From NCBI GenBank assembly GCA_028622995.1, contig JAJQJQ010000016.1:3286001-3350000 (forward strand): a DNA stretch of 64,000 nt. The letters run 5' to 3'. Shown piece by piece: positions 49,436-60,932 of the stretch; the stretch's first letter is position 1, and the number at the start of each line of letters is the position of its first letter. The position numbers were made by a program, and so were the translations under genes. Source of the stretch: Panagrolaimus kolymaensis (lineage: Eukaryota > Nematoda > Chromadorea > Rhabditida > Panagrolaimidae). The notes under the pieces are model-generated. The model did no database searches. It was not told the DNA's origin and saw nothing but the letters and a program-made list of their open reading frames with translations.

Positions 49436-50341
49436 ATGTTCATACTTTTTCTTTATTTAATTATAGCGGCATTTAAACTAATAATAAGTTCAAATGTAAG
49501 TATTTGATTTTTTCAAAAAATAGCCATGCTAGAGAAATTTTGCTTTTTACAACAAAAAAACTCAGTTATGAAAGAATAGTTTCTAAAAAAAATATCTTCG
49601 AACCACATACTCTCACGTCATCTCATTTTATAGTATAAAAAAATAGGTTTTAGCTTCCAGGTTTTTTCTTAGAGAATGAAAAATCTGAGGATCTTGTTCC
49701 GCTACCATTACCATGGAGTGATGAATCGATTAAACGAGAAATAAGTGGAGAAATTATTGTTTTAACTGAAAATAACAATGGAAATATTTTCACAGCAAAA
49801 AGTATGGAACCTAACCAATTATTTGTTAGTTTTTTTAAAAGCAAAGCATATATTACATAAAAAGTTAATTTTAGTTTAAATTGTTCTTTAATAATCAAAC
49901 ACTTCAATTGCTTGTAATAAGCGGCAATGAAAGCAGATGCTTCATGCAAGAAAATAATCAACCGAGTAAATTTTTATTAAATGGTGTAAGAGAAATAAAT
50001 TTTACCATTTATTTTGATATCAATCAAATGGTATTCAATGGAAAAGTAAAATATTGCAATTTTTCATCTTTACAACGAAAACAAGATAGCTTGAAAGTTA
50101 CTGTAGGAGGAGGTAAATTATTGGATGTAACAATTCAGGTAGAGTTTTGCTTGCAGGAATTAATCGCGGATGTATCACTATTAAAAATTTGAGTATCTCA
50201 AGTGAAAGTGTCAGGCTTGAAGCTACAAATCCAGAGTATATTCAATGTAATAAAGACCATACAAAATTAAAAATTGAAAAGGCTCAAAATCCAGCAAATA
50301 ATATTGACAATCGAGGCCACGTTCATCATCAAAAACAATAA
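49436..50341 (+). CDS. Secreted protein of unknown family
   Basis: Four exons: 49436-49495, 49654-49824, 49875-50112 and 50157-50341. They give 217 aa. The first exon is a signal peptide (MFILFLYLIIAAFKLIISSN). The rest has alternating hydrophobic/polar stretches typical of beta-structure, such as EISGEIIVLTENNNG, FKLFFNNQTLQLLVISGN and VREINFTIYFDIN. Four cysteines follow the signal peptide (CFMQ, KYCN, RGCI and IQCN). No recognised domain. The last intron (50113-50156, 44 nt) was chosen because only it keeps the fourth exon in frame; reading through instead ends 36 residues further. The C-terminus is His/Lys/Asn-rich. Confidence 0.65.
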
Positions 50342-50621
50342 TGAAGGTATGATATTGTAAGCTCTCTATTGTGATGTCTGAGTTTAGTTATTTTATTTTA
50401 TTATCAAGGCATGTTTACCTTGCATAAATAATTGCAATCAAAACATCCCTAACATTTTTTTAATTTTTTCTTATAAACAAATATTTAAAAACAGTAAAAC
50501 ATTTATTAACAAACAAAAAAGTGTATTATACAGTACAAAAAACATTAAAAATTGTACAATACAAAAGATGAAATGAAAAAATTAAAAAATGAAAGTAACA
50601 AACAAATAAGCATTAATAAGC

Positions 50622-51420
50622 TTAAAATCCAAAATGATGATTGATTTGAGAAGAGTTGCCATTCATTTCAGGACTTTGAAGATACGTCTTCATTTGATAT
50701 TCATAATCATATGGCATTTTCCGACGAAGTGTTTTTCCACGGAAGAGATTATTAAAAGGGTAATTCAAACAATGTTGAGCAGCACCTTTATCTTCAAATG
50801 CAGCAAGAACTGAGCCACAAAAATGCTTTGTTTCATCACGAAGCATAGTTATAAGAGAAACTTTTCCAAAAGATTGTAGATATTCCTTAACATCATCAAC
50901 GGTAACATTAGGTGGAAATCCATCCTAAAATAAATAGGTTTTAGTCAACATTAATAAAGGTTTATTGTAAGCAAGAAAAAAACTTACAATTTCGACCGAT
51001 CGTGGCTTAAGATCTTTTACAATTTCATCACGTTCTGGAAGTGGCTTGTCATGACGGCGACGAATTTTCTTTCCATCTTCAGAAATTTCAACAAGAACAG
51101 ATTTATCATCCATGAGAGAACCAATAACATCAAGTTCAGAAGTAGTCAAACGACGAAGACGCTTGAACCGCATAACTTCAAAAACTGGAACCCCTAAAAA
51201 CAAAAAACGTTAAGCAGCATTTAAAACAAATCAACAAACAGCCATTGTTTTGTCCAACAAGCTCTTTCAAATATCCATCCTTGTTGAGGTTGACATCACC
51301 ATAGTAGTACTAGAATAGAAATATTTGAAAATTAAATAACACAAATAAAATAAAACTTACTTCTATTTGGGTACGTATTCGTTCCATGCGACGTTCTTTA
51401 TCAAAAACTTCAGAATCCAT
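50622..51420 (-). CDS. Short La-type RNA-binding protein (La motif + RRM1)
   Basis: Four exons on the minus strand: 51420-51361, 51309-51240, 51193-50988 and 50924-50622. They give 212 aa. The La motif covers about 18-90: IEYYYGDVNLNKDGYLKEL, NNGWVPVFEVMRFKRLRRLT (the Trp is restored across the exon 2/3 junction), and LVEISEDGKKIRR, followed by KPLPERDEIVKDLKPRSVEI. The RRM1 spans about 108-175, starting GFPPNVTVDDVKEYLQSFG. La proteins bind the UUU-3'OH ends of RNA polymerase III transcripts and act as RNA chaperones. Typical La is about 400 aa with a second RRM; this one stops after RRM1 with a short Asn/His/Gly-rich tail. A CTATAG acceptor upstream of the ATG may be the trans-splice site. 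Confidence 0.88.
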
Positions 51421-52329
51421 AATTAGCAGGAATTTTCAGAATGGAGTAAGTTCTATAGAGAAACAAAAGAAATGTTTCATTAAAAATGATAAAGTTCAAA
51501 TCTGAAAAATGTTTAACCATAACATAATAACGGAAACAATATTAACAACGACAAAAAAAACGAATAAAAGCAAAGCCAAAGATTGCAAAATTTTAGGATA
51601 TAACAAGCAAATCGAGCAACACAAAAATCTTCAATCAAACTATTTCATTCATTTAATTTTTACTTTTGCTGCTTCAATGGAAGCGCTTTCAATGGGCTCA
51701 ATTCTTGTAGCGAAACCTTTGTTCTATGGTTTGGCGCGCGTATTTGATTAAAATTTTCAATTAATTTTTCAAGTTTTTGTCAAATTTTATGTATGTTTAT
51801 TGTATTGCCTTCTTTTAAGTTAATGTAATTATTATATATAGTGGAAGGAGTATTTTCATTATAATGATAAGCAATTTAAGCTAAAAAGAGGCGAAATATT
51901 ACATCCATAAGTTGCTTGAAATTAACCCTAAAAGGAAGAAAAAAAAATTGTAATTACATTTATAATTTTGCTACTACGTTCTAGCTTCTTTATTTTTGTC
52001 AAATGATTTTTAAAGGTTTCTTCAAAAAACTTGTTGCTTTATTGCTGCTTGCAATTCTCTAATCTATCTTTGATTGAAAAAATAAAAAGGGAAAAAAGAC
52101 AGGTTTCAGCAAGAGCGTAATCCCGCCTTTCAAAATGTGTGACGCCTTTTGAACAAAAATATTCAATAATTCCATGATGATTATGTAAAATATGACTCTT
52201 TCATAAATGAAAGTGAGGCTGGTTGCATGAGTTATTACAAAACTTATCGATAAAATTTTAAAATATTTTTTGGCCTCAAATTTCTTAACGTTTAATGCCG
52301 TGCTTTAATTGATTGTTTGGTTTTAGACA
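51421..52329. promoter_or_regulatory. Divergent region between La and SNF copy A
   Basis: About 0.9 kb between divergent start codons. T-rich, no supported exon. It ends with a TTTTAG acceptor immediately before the transporter ATG. Confidence 0.45.
52321..52329 (+). promoter_or_regulatory. Likely spliced-leader acceptor, SNF copy A
   Basis: TTTTAG ends at 52326, three bases before the ATG at 52330. An equivalent acceptor lies three bases before the ATG of copy B, so the arrangement is conserved in the duplicate. Confidence 0.55.
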
Positions 52330-54998
52330 ATGCCAGAAGAGGGACATATTCGCCCACAGTGGAATTCTAACTTTCAATTTAGGCTTGCAACAATTAGTTA
52401 TGCTGTAGGACTGGGAAATATTTGGCGATTCCCTGCTCTTGCATACGAAAATGGAGGATTTTCATTTTTAATTTCATATTTATTTGTTAGTTTTATCATT
52501 GGTTTTCCCCTTCTTTATCTCGAGCTTAGCCTTGGACAATATGCTAGAGCTGGACCTGCAGTTTTACATGGTCGAATTAGGCCTTTATTTCAAGGCCTTG
52601 GATGGGGAATGGTTATAATGGCAATTCTTGTTTGCATTTATTACGTAAGAAATATTATTATAAATGATTTAGACAAATTCTTTTCATTGAAAAAGAAAAC
52701 TTTCTGTAGAATATGCTCCATTGAACCGAACCATTGAATAAATTCATGAACTTTTAGAATGTCATCGTTGCTTGGTCAATTTTGTATTTATTTATTCTTA
52801 TAACAGGTCGATCACATTGGTGGTCATCTTGTAGGCAAGATTTTAATACAGAATGTGAGTTTGATTTTAATTTTACAGCAGATGTTTTTGTGAAGCCTAA
52901 AACTAGGTTAACTGATTTCTGAATAAATTGTTGATGGTAAACATAACTTTTGTTTTGCGAATGTTTTATTGCCTTTGGTGGATTATTTTTTACCGCTATG
53001 ATGTGACAGTTAGTAACACACTTATTCACAACTTGTATTCCTTTTTTATTCCTGACTAGCAAAACAAAAATAAAATAAAACATTTTCCACGAATCAGGTT
53101 TTCAAAAAAACAAGGAAGAAGAAAAAAAAGTAAAATCTATTGACTTTTATTTTAATTAAAGCAAATATCCTTCGATTGAAAATTATTTCAGAAAAAAAAC
53201 TAACTATCCGAGTATTGATGAAAATGAACAGTTTTCTTACACATAAAACAACTTTTCAGATTGTTATACAGCGCGTGAAGACGAACGTTGCACAAAAATA
53301 TTGAATGAAGGATTAAACTTAACATACTCCATTCATGGATTCTTTTACAATAAATCATGTTACAATATTGAACAAACCGATATGTTTAATCTGAGAACTC
53401 AATTATTTGCTTTAAATGGAGCCGTTTCTCCAGCCGAAGAATTTTATGAGTTTGTTTTTTTTGATTTGTGAAATTTTAATTAAATTTTATATTTATTTAG
53501 AAATTATGTATTAGAAAAAACTTCGACAATGGATGTTTTAGGTGGAATAAATTATAAAGTTTTGATTTGTTATGCCATAGCTTGGATTATCACTGCCATT
53601 TGTTTAAGAAAGGGTGTAAAACTTATTGGAAAATTAGCATATTTCACCGCCACAGTTCCATATTTAATTATCGCTATTTTATTTCTTCGAAGTATCACTC
53701 TTGAAGGAGCTAAAACGGGAATGGATTACTTCATTTTAAAACCTGATTTTAGTCGAGTTCTTGATCCAACTGTAATCAAATTGAAAATTAATTTTTAATA
53801 GTGCAAAAAAATCTTTAGACTCTTCGAAACGCCGCTTCACATATTTGTTATTCTCTTAGCATTGGCTTTGGTGGAATTCTATCAATGGCTAGTTACAATC
53901 CATCTGATCATAATCCTTATTTAACTGCAGCTACAATAACTTTAGCTGATGGAGTGATGAGCATTTTTGGCGGACTATCAGTTTTTTCTGTTCTTGGTTT
54001 TATGTCTAATCAATTAAATCTTCCCATCGATGAAGTAATCCAAAGTGGAACAGGTCTAGCATTTGTTGCTTATCCTGAAGCCATGAGTAGATTACCATTG
54101 CCATGGTTATGGTCATTTTTATTTTTTATTATGATATGGATATTGGGTGTTAGCACACAATTTGGTTTTGTTGAAAGTGTATGCACTGCCATTTCCGATC
54201 AATTCCCTGCAACAATAAAGCATCGAGCTGCATTAGTTTATGTCATTTGCTTCATCCTTTGGTGCTGTGGAATTATTATGTGTACAAGAGTGAGTGGACT
54301 CACATCTTAAAAATAAATAATAATAATTTAGGCGGGAATATTTTATTTTAATATTTTCAATGATTATACTGCGTCGTTTGCTTTGATGGTTATGTTATTC
54401 CTTGAAATTTGCCTAGTCTGCCATATTTATGGAATTCAAAACTATTTATGTGATCTTAGATCGATGCTAGGACCACCCAAAAATTTAATATCCAAATGGT
54501 TTGGCCCTACAGGATATTATCCTGCATTTATTTGGTAAATTTAAATTTAAATAAAGCCCACCTTAACCATACATTCAATTGTTTTTAGGACAGTAGTGAG
54601 TCCGGTAATTTGCGTCATAATTTTTATTCTATCACTTTTAACTCAAATTACTTATAACATGACTTATGGAAAAGGTTCAAGAATTTATGTTTATCCTGAT
54701 TGGAGTATAGCTCTTGGATGGCTTCTTTCTCTCATTCCTTTCATTTTCTTTCCAACCTTTGTTGTTTATAATCTTCGAAAATTTCATCAAAAAAATCTTG
54801 TAAGAATATATTTATCAAAATTGAAATCAATATTTAATTATTTAGGATTGGCGAGAACTATTCCGCCTTCAACCTAAATGGCCATCATATTCTCGGCATC
54901 AAGCTAAGGGAACAGGTGGAACAGCAAATTCGGATCGAATAGGAGTTGTTGATCCTCATCAAGTACCCAAAGATCTTTCAAACCAAACCCAAGTCTAG
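52330..54998 (+). CDS. SLC6/SNF sodium-coupled transporter, copy A
   Basis: Eight exons: 52330-52644, 52758-52854, 53260-53449, 53501-53771, 53819-54289, 54332-54534, 54589-54799 and 54846-54998. They give 636 aa. It has the SLC6 fold with 12 predicted membrane helices: YAVGLGNIWRFPALAYENGG (TM1, Na+/substrate site), a large extracellular loop with Cys and N-glycosylation sequons (NLT, NKS) before TM3/4, HICYSLSIGFGGILSMASYN (TM6), and the TM8 region STQFGFVESVCTAI. The TM1 position that is Asp in monoamine carriers is Gly here, as in amino-acid/GABA-type members, so a biogenic amine substrate is unlikely. Substrate unknown. A tandem copy follows 515 bp downstream, with near-identical tracts including intron sequence. 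Confidence 0.93.
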
Positions 54999-55513
54999 TC
55001 TCTTTTTTGTTGTTGTAAATATTAAAAATCTAATAAGCTTTTCACTATTTCTACCAATATTTTAATAAATTTTAAAAATGGCGAATCAATATACGCAGAA
55101 ATAAATAAACTTTTGCAACTTTGTCAAATTCCAGCTTTTTTCTTTGAAAATTACACATTTTGAAAAGTTCAAACTGAATCATTTAAAAAGCTTTGCAGTA
55201 AACACATATTTTGGAAGTTAAATTTATTAGAATTTTCCATATTTTGGGAATATTCTTTATCTTTAACCAATAAAATAATAAAATTTAGCCTAATGCATTG
55301 ACTTTTGTGATTATGCAAAATATGATTATTCAGAGAGAAAAAACAAAATAGATTACATTATTTTTATTTCCGGTATTAACATTAAAATCGGAAGCCTTTG
55401 TTTTGTCTGGTTTATATTTTTTTTTGATAAAGACTTAGCGAGTACCAACTATTTTTTTTTACTGTTTTTTTGACTTTTCTTTGAAATTAAGAACGATATA
55501 ATTTTATTAGGTA
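54999..55513. other. Spacer between the two SNF genes
   Basis: About 0.5 kb. Contains AATAAATAAA-type polyadenylation signals (near 55100) and, at 55509-55510, an acceptor AG three bases before the copy B start. No supported exon. Confidence 0.5.
55501..55513 (+). promoter_or_regulatory. Likely spliced-leader acceptor, SNF copy B
   Basis: ATTTTATTAG ends at 55510, followed by GTA and the ATG at 55514. No upstream coding exon fits. Same layout as copy A, compatible with trans-splicing of each gene or of a downstream operon member. Confidence 0.5.
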
Positions 55514-57709
55514 ATGAAATCAGAGAAAGATCCAAATGTCCGCCCACAATGGAATTCAAATTTTCAATTTATGCTTGCAACAATTAGTTATGCTGTAGGA
55601 CTGGGAAATATTTGGCGATTCCCTGCTCTTGCATACGAAAATGGAGGATTTTCATTTTTAATTTCATATTTATTTGTTAGTTTTATCATTGGGTTTCCTC
55701 TTCTCTATCTAGAACTTTCATTGGGCCAATATGCTAGAGCTGGACCTGCAGTTTTACATGGTCGAATTAGGCCTTTATTTCAAGGCCTTGGATGGGGAAT
55801 GATAATAATGGTTCTATTCGTAGGAATTTATTACAATCTCATTGTTGCTTGGTCAATTTTATACTTGTTTATTCTTGTCACAGGTCGATCTTATTGGTGG
55901 TCCACTTGTGGCCAAGATTACAATACTGAATGTTAGTTTGCATTGACTCAGAAAATTATTTCTAATAGCACTTTTCAGTTTGTTATTCCGAAAGGGAAGA
56001 TTCTCGGTGTGCAAAATTGTTAAGCGGAAACTCAACTCTTTTTGTTCGGGGATTTTTCTTTAACAGAACATGCTATAATGCTAATGAAACTGATGTCTTT
56101 AATCTGAGAACTCAATTATTTGCTTTAAATGGAGCCGTTTCTCCAGCTGAAGAATTTTATGAGTTTGTTTTTTTTGATTTGTGAAATTTTAATTAAATTT
56201 TATATTTATTTAGAAATTATGTATTAGAAAAAACTTCGACAATGGATGTTTTGGGTGGAATAAATTATAAAGTTTTGATTTGTTATGCCATAGCTTGGAT
56301 TATCACTGCCATTTGTTTAAGAAAGGGTGTAAAACTTATTGGAAAATTAGCATATTTCACCGCCACAGTTCCATATTTAATTATCGCTATTTTATTTCTT
56401 CGAAGTATCACTCTTGAAGGAGCTAAAACGGGAATGGATTACTTCATTTTAAAACCTGATTTTAGTCGAGTTCTTGATCCAACTGTAAGAGTATATAAGA
56501 TTGCCATATAACCTATCGGAAACTCTTTCAGGTTTTGAGACACGCTGCAACCCATATTTGTTATAGTCTTTCTATTGGATCGGGCGGTCTTCACACACTC
56601 GCAAGCTACAATCCATCTAATCATAACCCTTATGCAACTGCAGCCATCATCACTATTGCCGATGGATTTATGAGTTTTTTTGGTGGCTTATCTGTTTTTA
56701 GCATATTAGGGTTCATGGCAAATCAACTCGAAGTTCCTATTGATAAAGTTGTTCAAAGTGGTATTGGATTAGCTTTCGTAGCATATCCAGAAGCTATGAG
56801 CCGGTTGCCATTATCTTGGCTTTGGTCATTTTTGTTTTTTTCTATGATTTGGATTTTGGGTGTTAGTACACAATTTGGTTTTGTGGAAAGTGTTTGCACG
56901 GCGATCGCTGATCAATTTCCATCAACAAGAAATTATCGATCTTCATTAGTTTATGTCATTTGTTTCATCCTTTGGTGCTGTGGAATTATTATGTGTACAA
57001 GAGTGAGATTTACTACTTTTGTATAAATTTGGTGTTGCTATAATTTTAGGCAGGAATATTTTATTTTAATATTTTCAATGATTATACCGCTTCGTTTGGA
57101 TTAATGGCAATGTTATTCTTAGAAATTTTACTCGTTTGCCATGTTTATGGAATAAGAAATTACATTTACGACCTCAGAACAATGTTAGGAAGGCCTCGAA
57201 CCAAATTTGCAAAGGTTTTTGGTCCAACAGGATATTATCCTGCGTTCATTTGGTAAGTATTTAAGTTATTAATTGTTTTTAATAGACAATGTTTTAGGAC
57301 AACAGTTTGCCCCATTGTTATTACAATAATTTTTTTGTTTACATTATTCTCTCAATTAGCCTACAGCATGACATATGGTAAAGGTTCAAGACTTTACACT
57401 TATCCTGGATGGAGTATGGCATTGGGTTGGCTGCTCTCAATTCTTCCATTTTTGTTTCTCCCTGGCTTCATCATTTATAATGCTCAGAAATTTAAAAAGA
57501 AGGGATTGGTAAATTTTTAAATCTATATTTTAAACAGCATAAAACTTCCTTTATAGAGTTGGAGAGAACTTTTTCGATTACAACCAAAATGGCCTTCATA
57601 TCCTCGACATCAAATGTATGGCACTGGGGGAGTAATAAATTCCAGCCGAGTTTGGGTTGCTGAACGTCAGCAATCTATGACCGATATTCACGAACAAACT
57701 AGACTTTAA
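55514..57709 (+). CDS. SLC6/SNF sodium-coupled transporter, copy B
   Basis: Seven exons: 55514-55931, 55979-56162, 56214-56484, 56532-57002, 57050-57252, 57298-57508 and 57557-57709. They give 636 aa, the same length as copy A. All SLC6 landmarks are present (NIWRFPALAYENGG, HICYSLSIGSGGLHTLASYN, STQFGFVESVCTAI). Copy A's first coding intron (52645-52757) is missing here, so exons 1 and 2 are fused; the other junctions match. The N-terminus and large extracellular loop are diverged (sequons NST, NRT, NET), while the TM1-TM2 region and TM4-TM5 region are almost identical at DNA level. Substrate unknown. Divergence outside the identical tracts suggests an old duplication with later conversion. 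Confidence 0.93.
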
Positions 57710-60700
57710 TATTACTTTTTTGTAATAACTATAGTTTCATAATTAATGATTCACTTTTTCGACTTAATGTTTTTTAGTAATGAATTCCTCTAAACAACTT
57801 TGCTTTTTTAATTTTTTACTTAAATGCTAGCAGCTTTTCTCTGGGGAAATTGTCTCTCTAAGTGGCACTTTTGTTTTTCACACCTGAGCATCAAAACAAA
57901 AAATTCCTTTGGGAAGAAGATAAAAGTAAATAAGACACGCGAAAACATCGTAAAACTGTCGCACTTTTGCTTTTTATAAATGCTGCCATTGGCGCCTTTT
58001 TGTTATTTTAAGAAGATACTTGAGGTCAACACTAAAAAAAGACTAATGGAAAAAAGATTTGAGGACAACGGAAGTATGTTTGTTTAAGCTCTAAAACAAT
58101 TGTCACTCAATGTAATAAAAAAGAAGAAGCGATTTGGGAAAGCTGATGACAAAAAAAATATTACAGATGTCAGAGGTTTTCGTAAATAATCTCAAGTGTA
58201 AACAACGGGAGCATTCACAAAAAATTATGCAGATATTTGAGTTTTACAAAAGATTTTTTGAATATAAGAATGAAAACTATTACATTTGAATAATATATGA
58301 GAGAGCAAACATATAAGACTTAAGAAAATTGAAAGCTTTGGAATAGAAAATGTAAAATAGGTTGGTGGTGTGAATGAGTGAGAACAACAGATTAAACCAT
58401 TTAATCCTTCCGCTTTTTTTATTCTTTACATTGTAATTCCGTTTTTACTTTCACCAAAAAATGTGATGCGATGATGAATGCTTTTAGAGACGATGCTACA
58501 ATAATGCAAAGTAGGTAAGCAAGAATAAAAGTAAACTTGTAGCTTCTAAACGGAAATAAAAGGTTATAGTAATTTTTAAAACGCTTTTATCCTTTTTCTT
58601 TGCTTTAAAAAGTTCAGTTCATTTTTTTTAAATAAATAAAAATAGAAGCGTGAAACTTTCCAAAAAACTAAATATTAAGCCTTTAAGTGAATCAAAATTT
58701 TAAGCTTCTTTCTTAGCGTATTCTGGAGTTTGTTTTGGTTTATCTAAATAAAATTCAAATCCCTCAAGAAATGGCAGAAGCCGCAAAATCCACGTCCCAA
58801 ATTGCATATTTATCTTTTTCTTTTTCACCAAAGTTACTTCAACAAAATGCTTCCTTTTTTTAACCATTGGGTTTACCACAGATTTTTCAAAGCAAAAAAA
58901 CTCAAAAGCGGTTATTCCATTTTTTGCTTTCAAAAAAGTTGCGCTGTCATCAAAAAAATAATTTCTTCTTCAAAAATGCAAATTAGAAAAAATTGGCATT
59001 CCATTTTTTTGTGGTTGGATTGCTTGAGGCTAAAAAAAATGGACATGGTCTTTTTTTTCTTTTTTATTGCCCGCTAATTCCGGAAGCGTCCATTTTTGGT
59101 AGGCAAAAAAATTTCTTTGCATTGAAAAAAGCCATTTTGACGGACAATGGCCAGCAGTCAAAAAAAAAAAAGCATCCTTCCAATTTTGGTTGTTACAACT
59201 AACAACGTCAATAAGGAATAGAAGAACAACAACAAATAAAGAAAGGAATTTTGATTTAGTTAGTTTGTATTTTTACTTTACTGCCTTCAATTTTTTTTTG
59301 TTTTGCCGTGGAAGCTAATGTTCGTAGATTGGCGCGTCATTTGTTAACGGACGCCAAATTTTTCCATCGTCTTTCTTTGCTTCTACATGACGCTAATACT
59401 CTTTGCCTTATGCCGTTGTACTTTTTTGTTTCTAAAGAAGAAGTATTAAAATGGAATGGATTCGTAATTGAAGCTAAAAGTTAATTGGTGTACTAAAAAT
59501 GTATAATATTATAATTTTAATATTTTTTGAGATTTTAATGCGTTGGTTGAAGTTTAAATCTAATATTCAATAAATACCGAGAGTTTCCAATAATTTAAGA
59601 TTATCGTAAGTAAAAATCTTAAGTTATGCTATGAATTTTGATGAGATATGGAAAATCAAGCCAATAGATTTGTATAGGATCTCTTTTTTACAAAGATTTT
59701 TCCATTTTAATTATTTTAAAAACATGTGATTTGAATATTTTACAAAATAATATTTTATTATTTTGCCTTGTTATTTATTATCCAAAAAATCTCGAAGGTT
59801 GGCGCCAATTATGTAATACATATTTTGGGGAATTAAACAAAAAAGCTTGTCGCTTCAGATAATCATCATATTTTTAAATATTTCTCTAAATACTAAATTT
59901 TAAAGAACGGCGTCGCTAAGTCGCGCTCACTAACAGATGCTTTTTTTTTTTACTATTTTTTATTGGAAGATGCAAGGAAACGATATGTCTTTTTTATACC
60001 TTTTTAATGGCTCATGAAATTTTCATATTTTAATTATAAAAAGGATTTTCTTTTAATAGAAAAATCATAAAGATTTTCATATAAAGAACTTGAAAAAAAT
60101 TGTTATTTTATATAAATTTTTTAAACTCCGCCTTCATTTCTGCGCATTCACGGTCGTCGTTTGCTTTTGTTTTGTGAGCAGCGACATGGGGATGGCGCCA
60201 CTGCCGCCATCGGCCACCACCGCTAACAACAATAAGAGAGAAAAATAACCATCCCCATCCAAGAAGAGGCGGTCGTTTATTGTTTTTTTGGTTGAACCCA
60301 CATTTGCATACAATCTTTTTCTCTCTCCTTATACTTTCATAAATATTCGTAGATTTAATCATCCTTTCCTTTTTATTCAAGATGTAAAGCAAGGGGATAA
60401 AAAAAGACTTAAAACCTCTGATTTACGATCGGAAGTGCATTAACTAACTAACGTTGTGATGGTTGCCTCATTTTTTACAACTTTATATTTTTTCCTTTTT
60501 TTATTCCCTTTAATGATCAGTTTTCTCGATTTATGTTTTTCTATCTTTTTGTCATTACTCATTGTTTTATTATTTTGCCTTCATCGAATGCTTTAACTTT
60601 TTTAAAAATTATTTCTTCATTTTTTAGGCAATTTTCACCACCACCACATTATCGTCAGAATTCATGCCATTCTCGGTTTTTTATTGACCTTTTTTTTGCT

Positions 60701-60809
60701 TTCCAATAAGTGCCTTTGAATATTGCCACTTTTTCTTTCTTTTATGTTTTCGTAATAAAACAAGAAAGAAATCAACATTTATTATTTTTTGTCAAAAAAC
60801 AACAACGCA
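57710..60809. other. Noncoding region, about 3.1 kb
   Basis: Long AT-rich stretch with many homopolymer runs. Short open frames on both strands are Lys/Phe-rich and overlap each other. I find no exon with family signature. It probably carries regulatory DNA of the gene starting at 60810. Confidence 0.45.
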
Positions 60810-60932
60810 ATGTTAAATATTTCTTTTATAATATTTTTGTTGGCATTTTTATTACCATTTTGTGAAGCTGATGATCTTTTGAGTGCTCGTTGTCAATCAC
60901 GCTGCTTATTCAAATTTGAAACAAAGCATAAG
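60810..60932 (+). CDS. First exon of a secreted protein; gene continues outside window
   Basis: ATG at 60810 opens a 41-codon exon ending at a GGTTAG donor. It encodes a clear signal peptide (MLNISFIIFLLAFLLPFCEA) followed by DDLLSARCQSRCLFKFETKHK. The ARCxxRC pattern directly after the signal peptide recalls the N-terminus of anosmin/KAL-1, but two cysteines are not enough to assign it. I found no second exon with matching phase in the remaining 3 kb, so the next intron is probably longer than 3 kb. This is typical of developmental genes here but is an inference. Confidence 0.55.
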
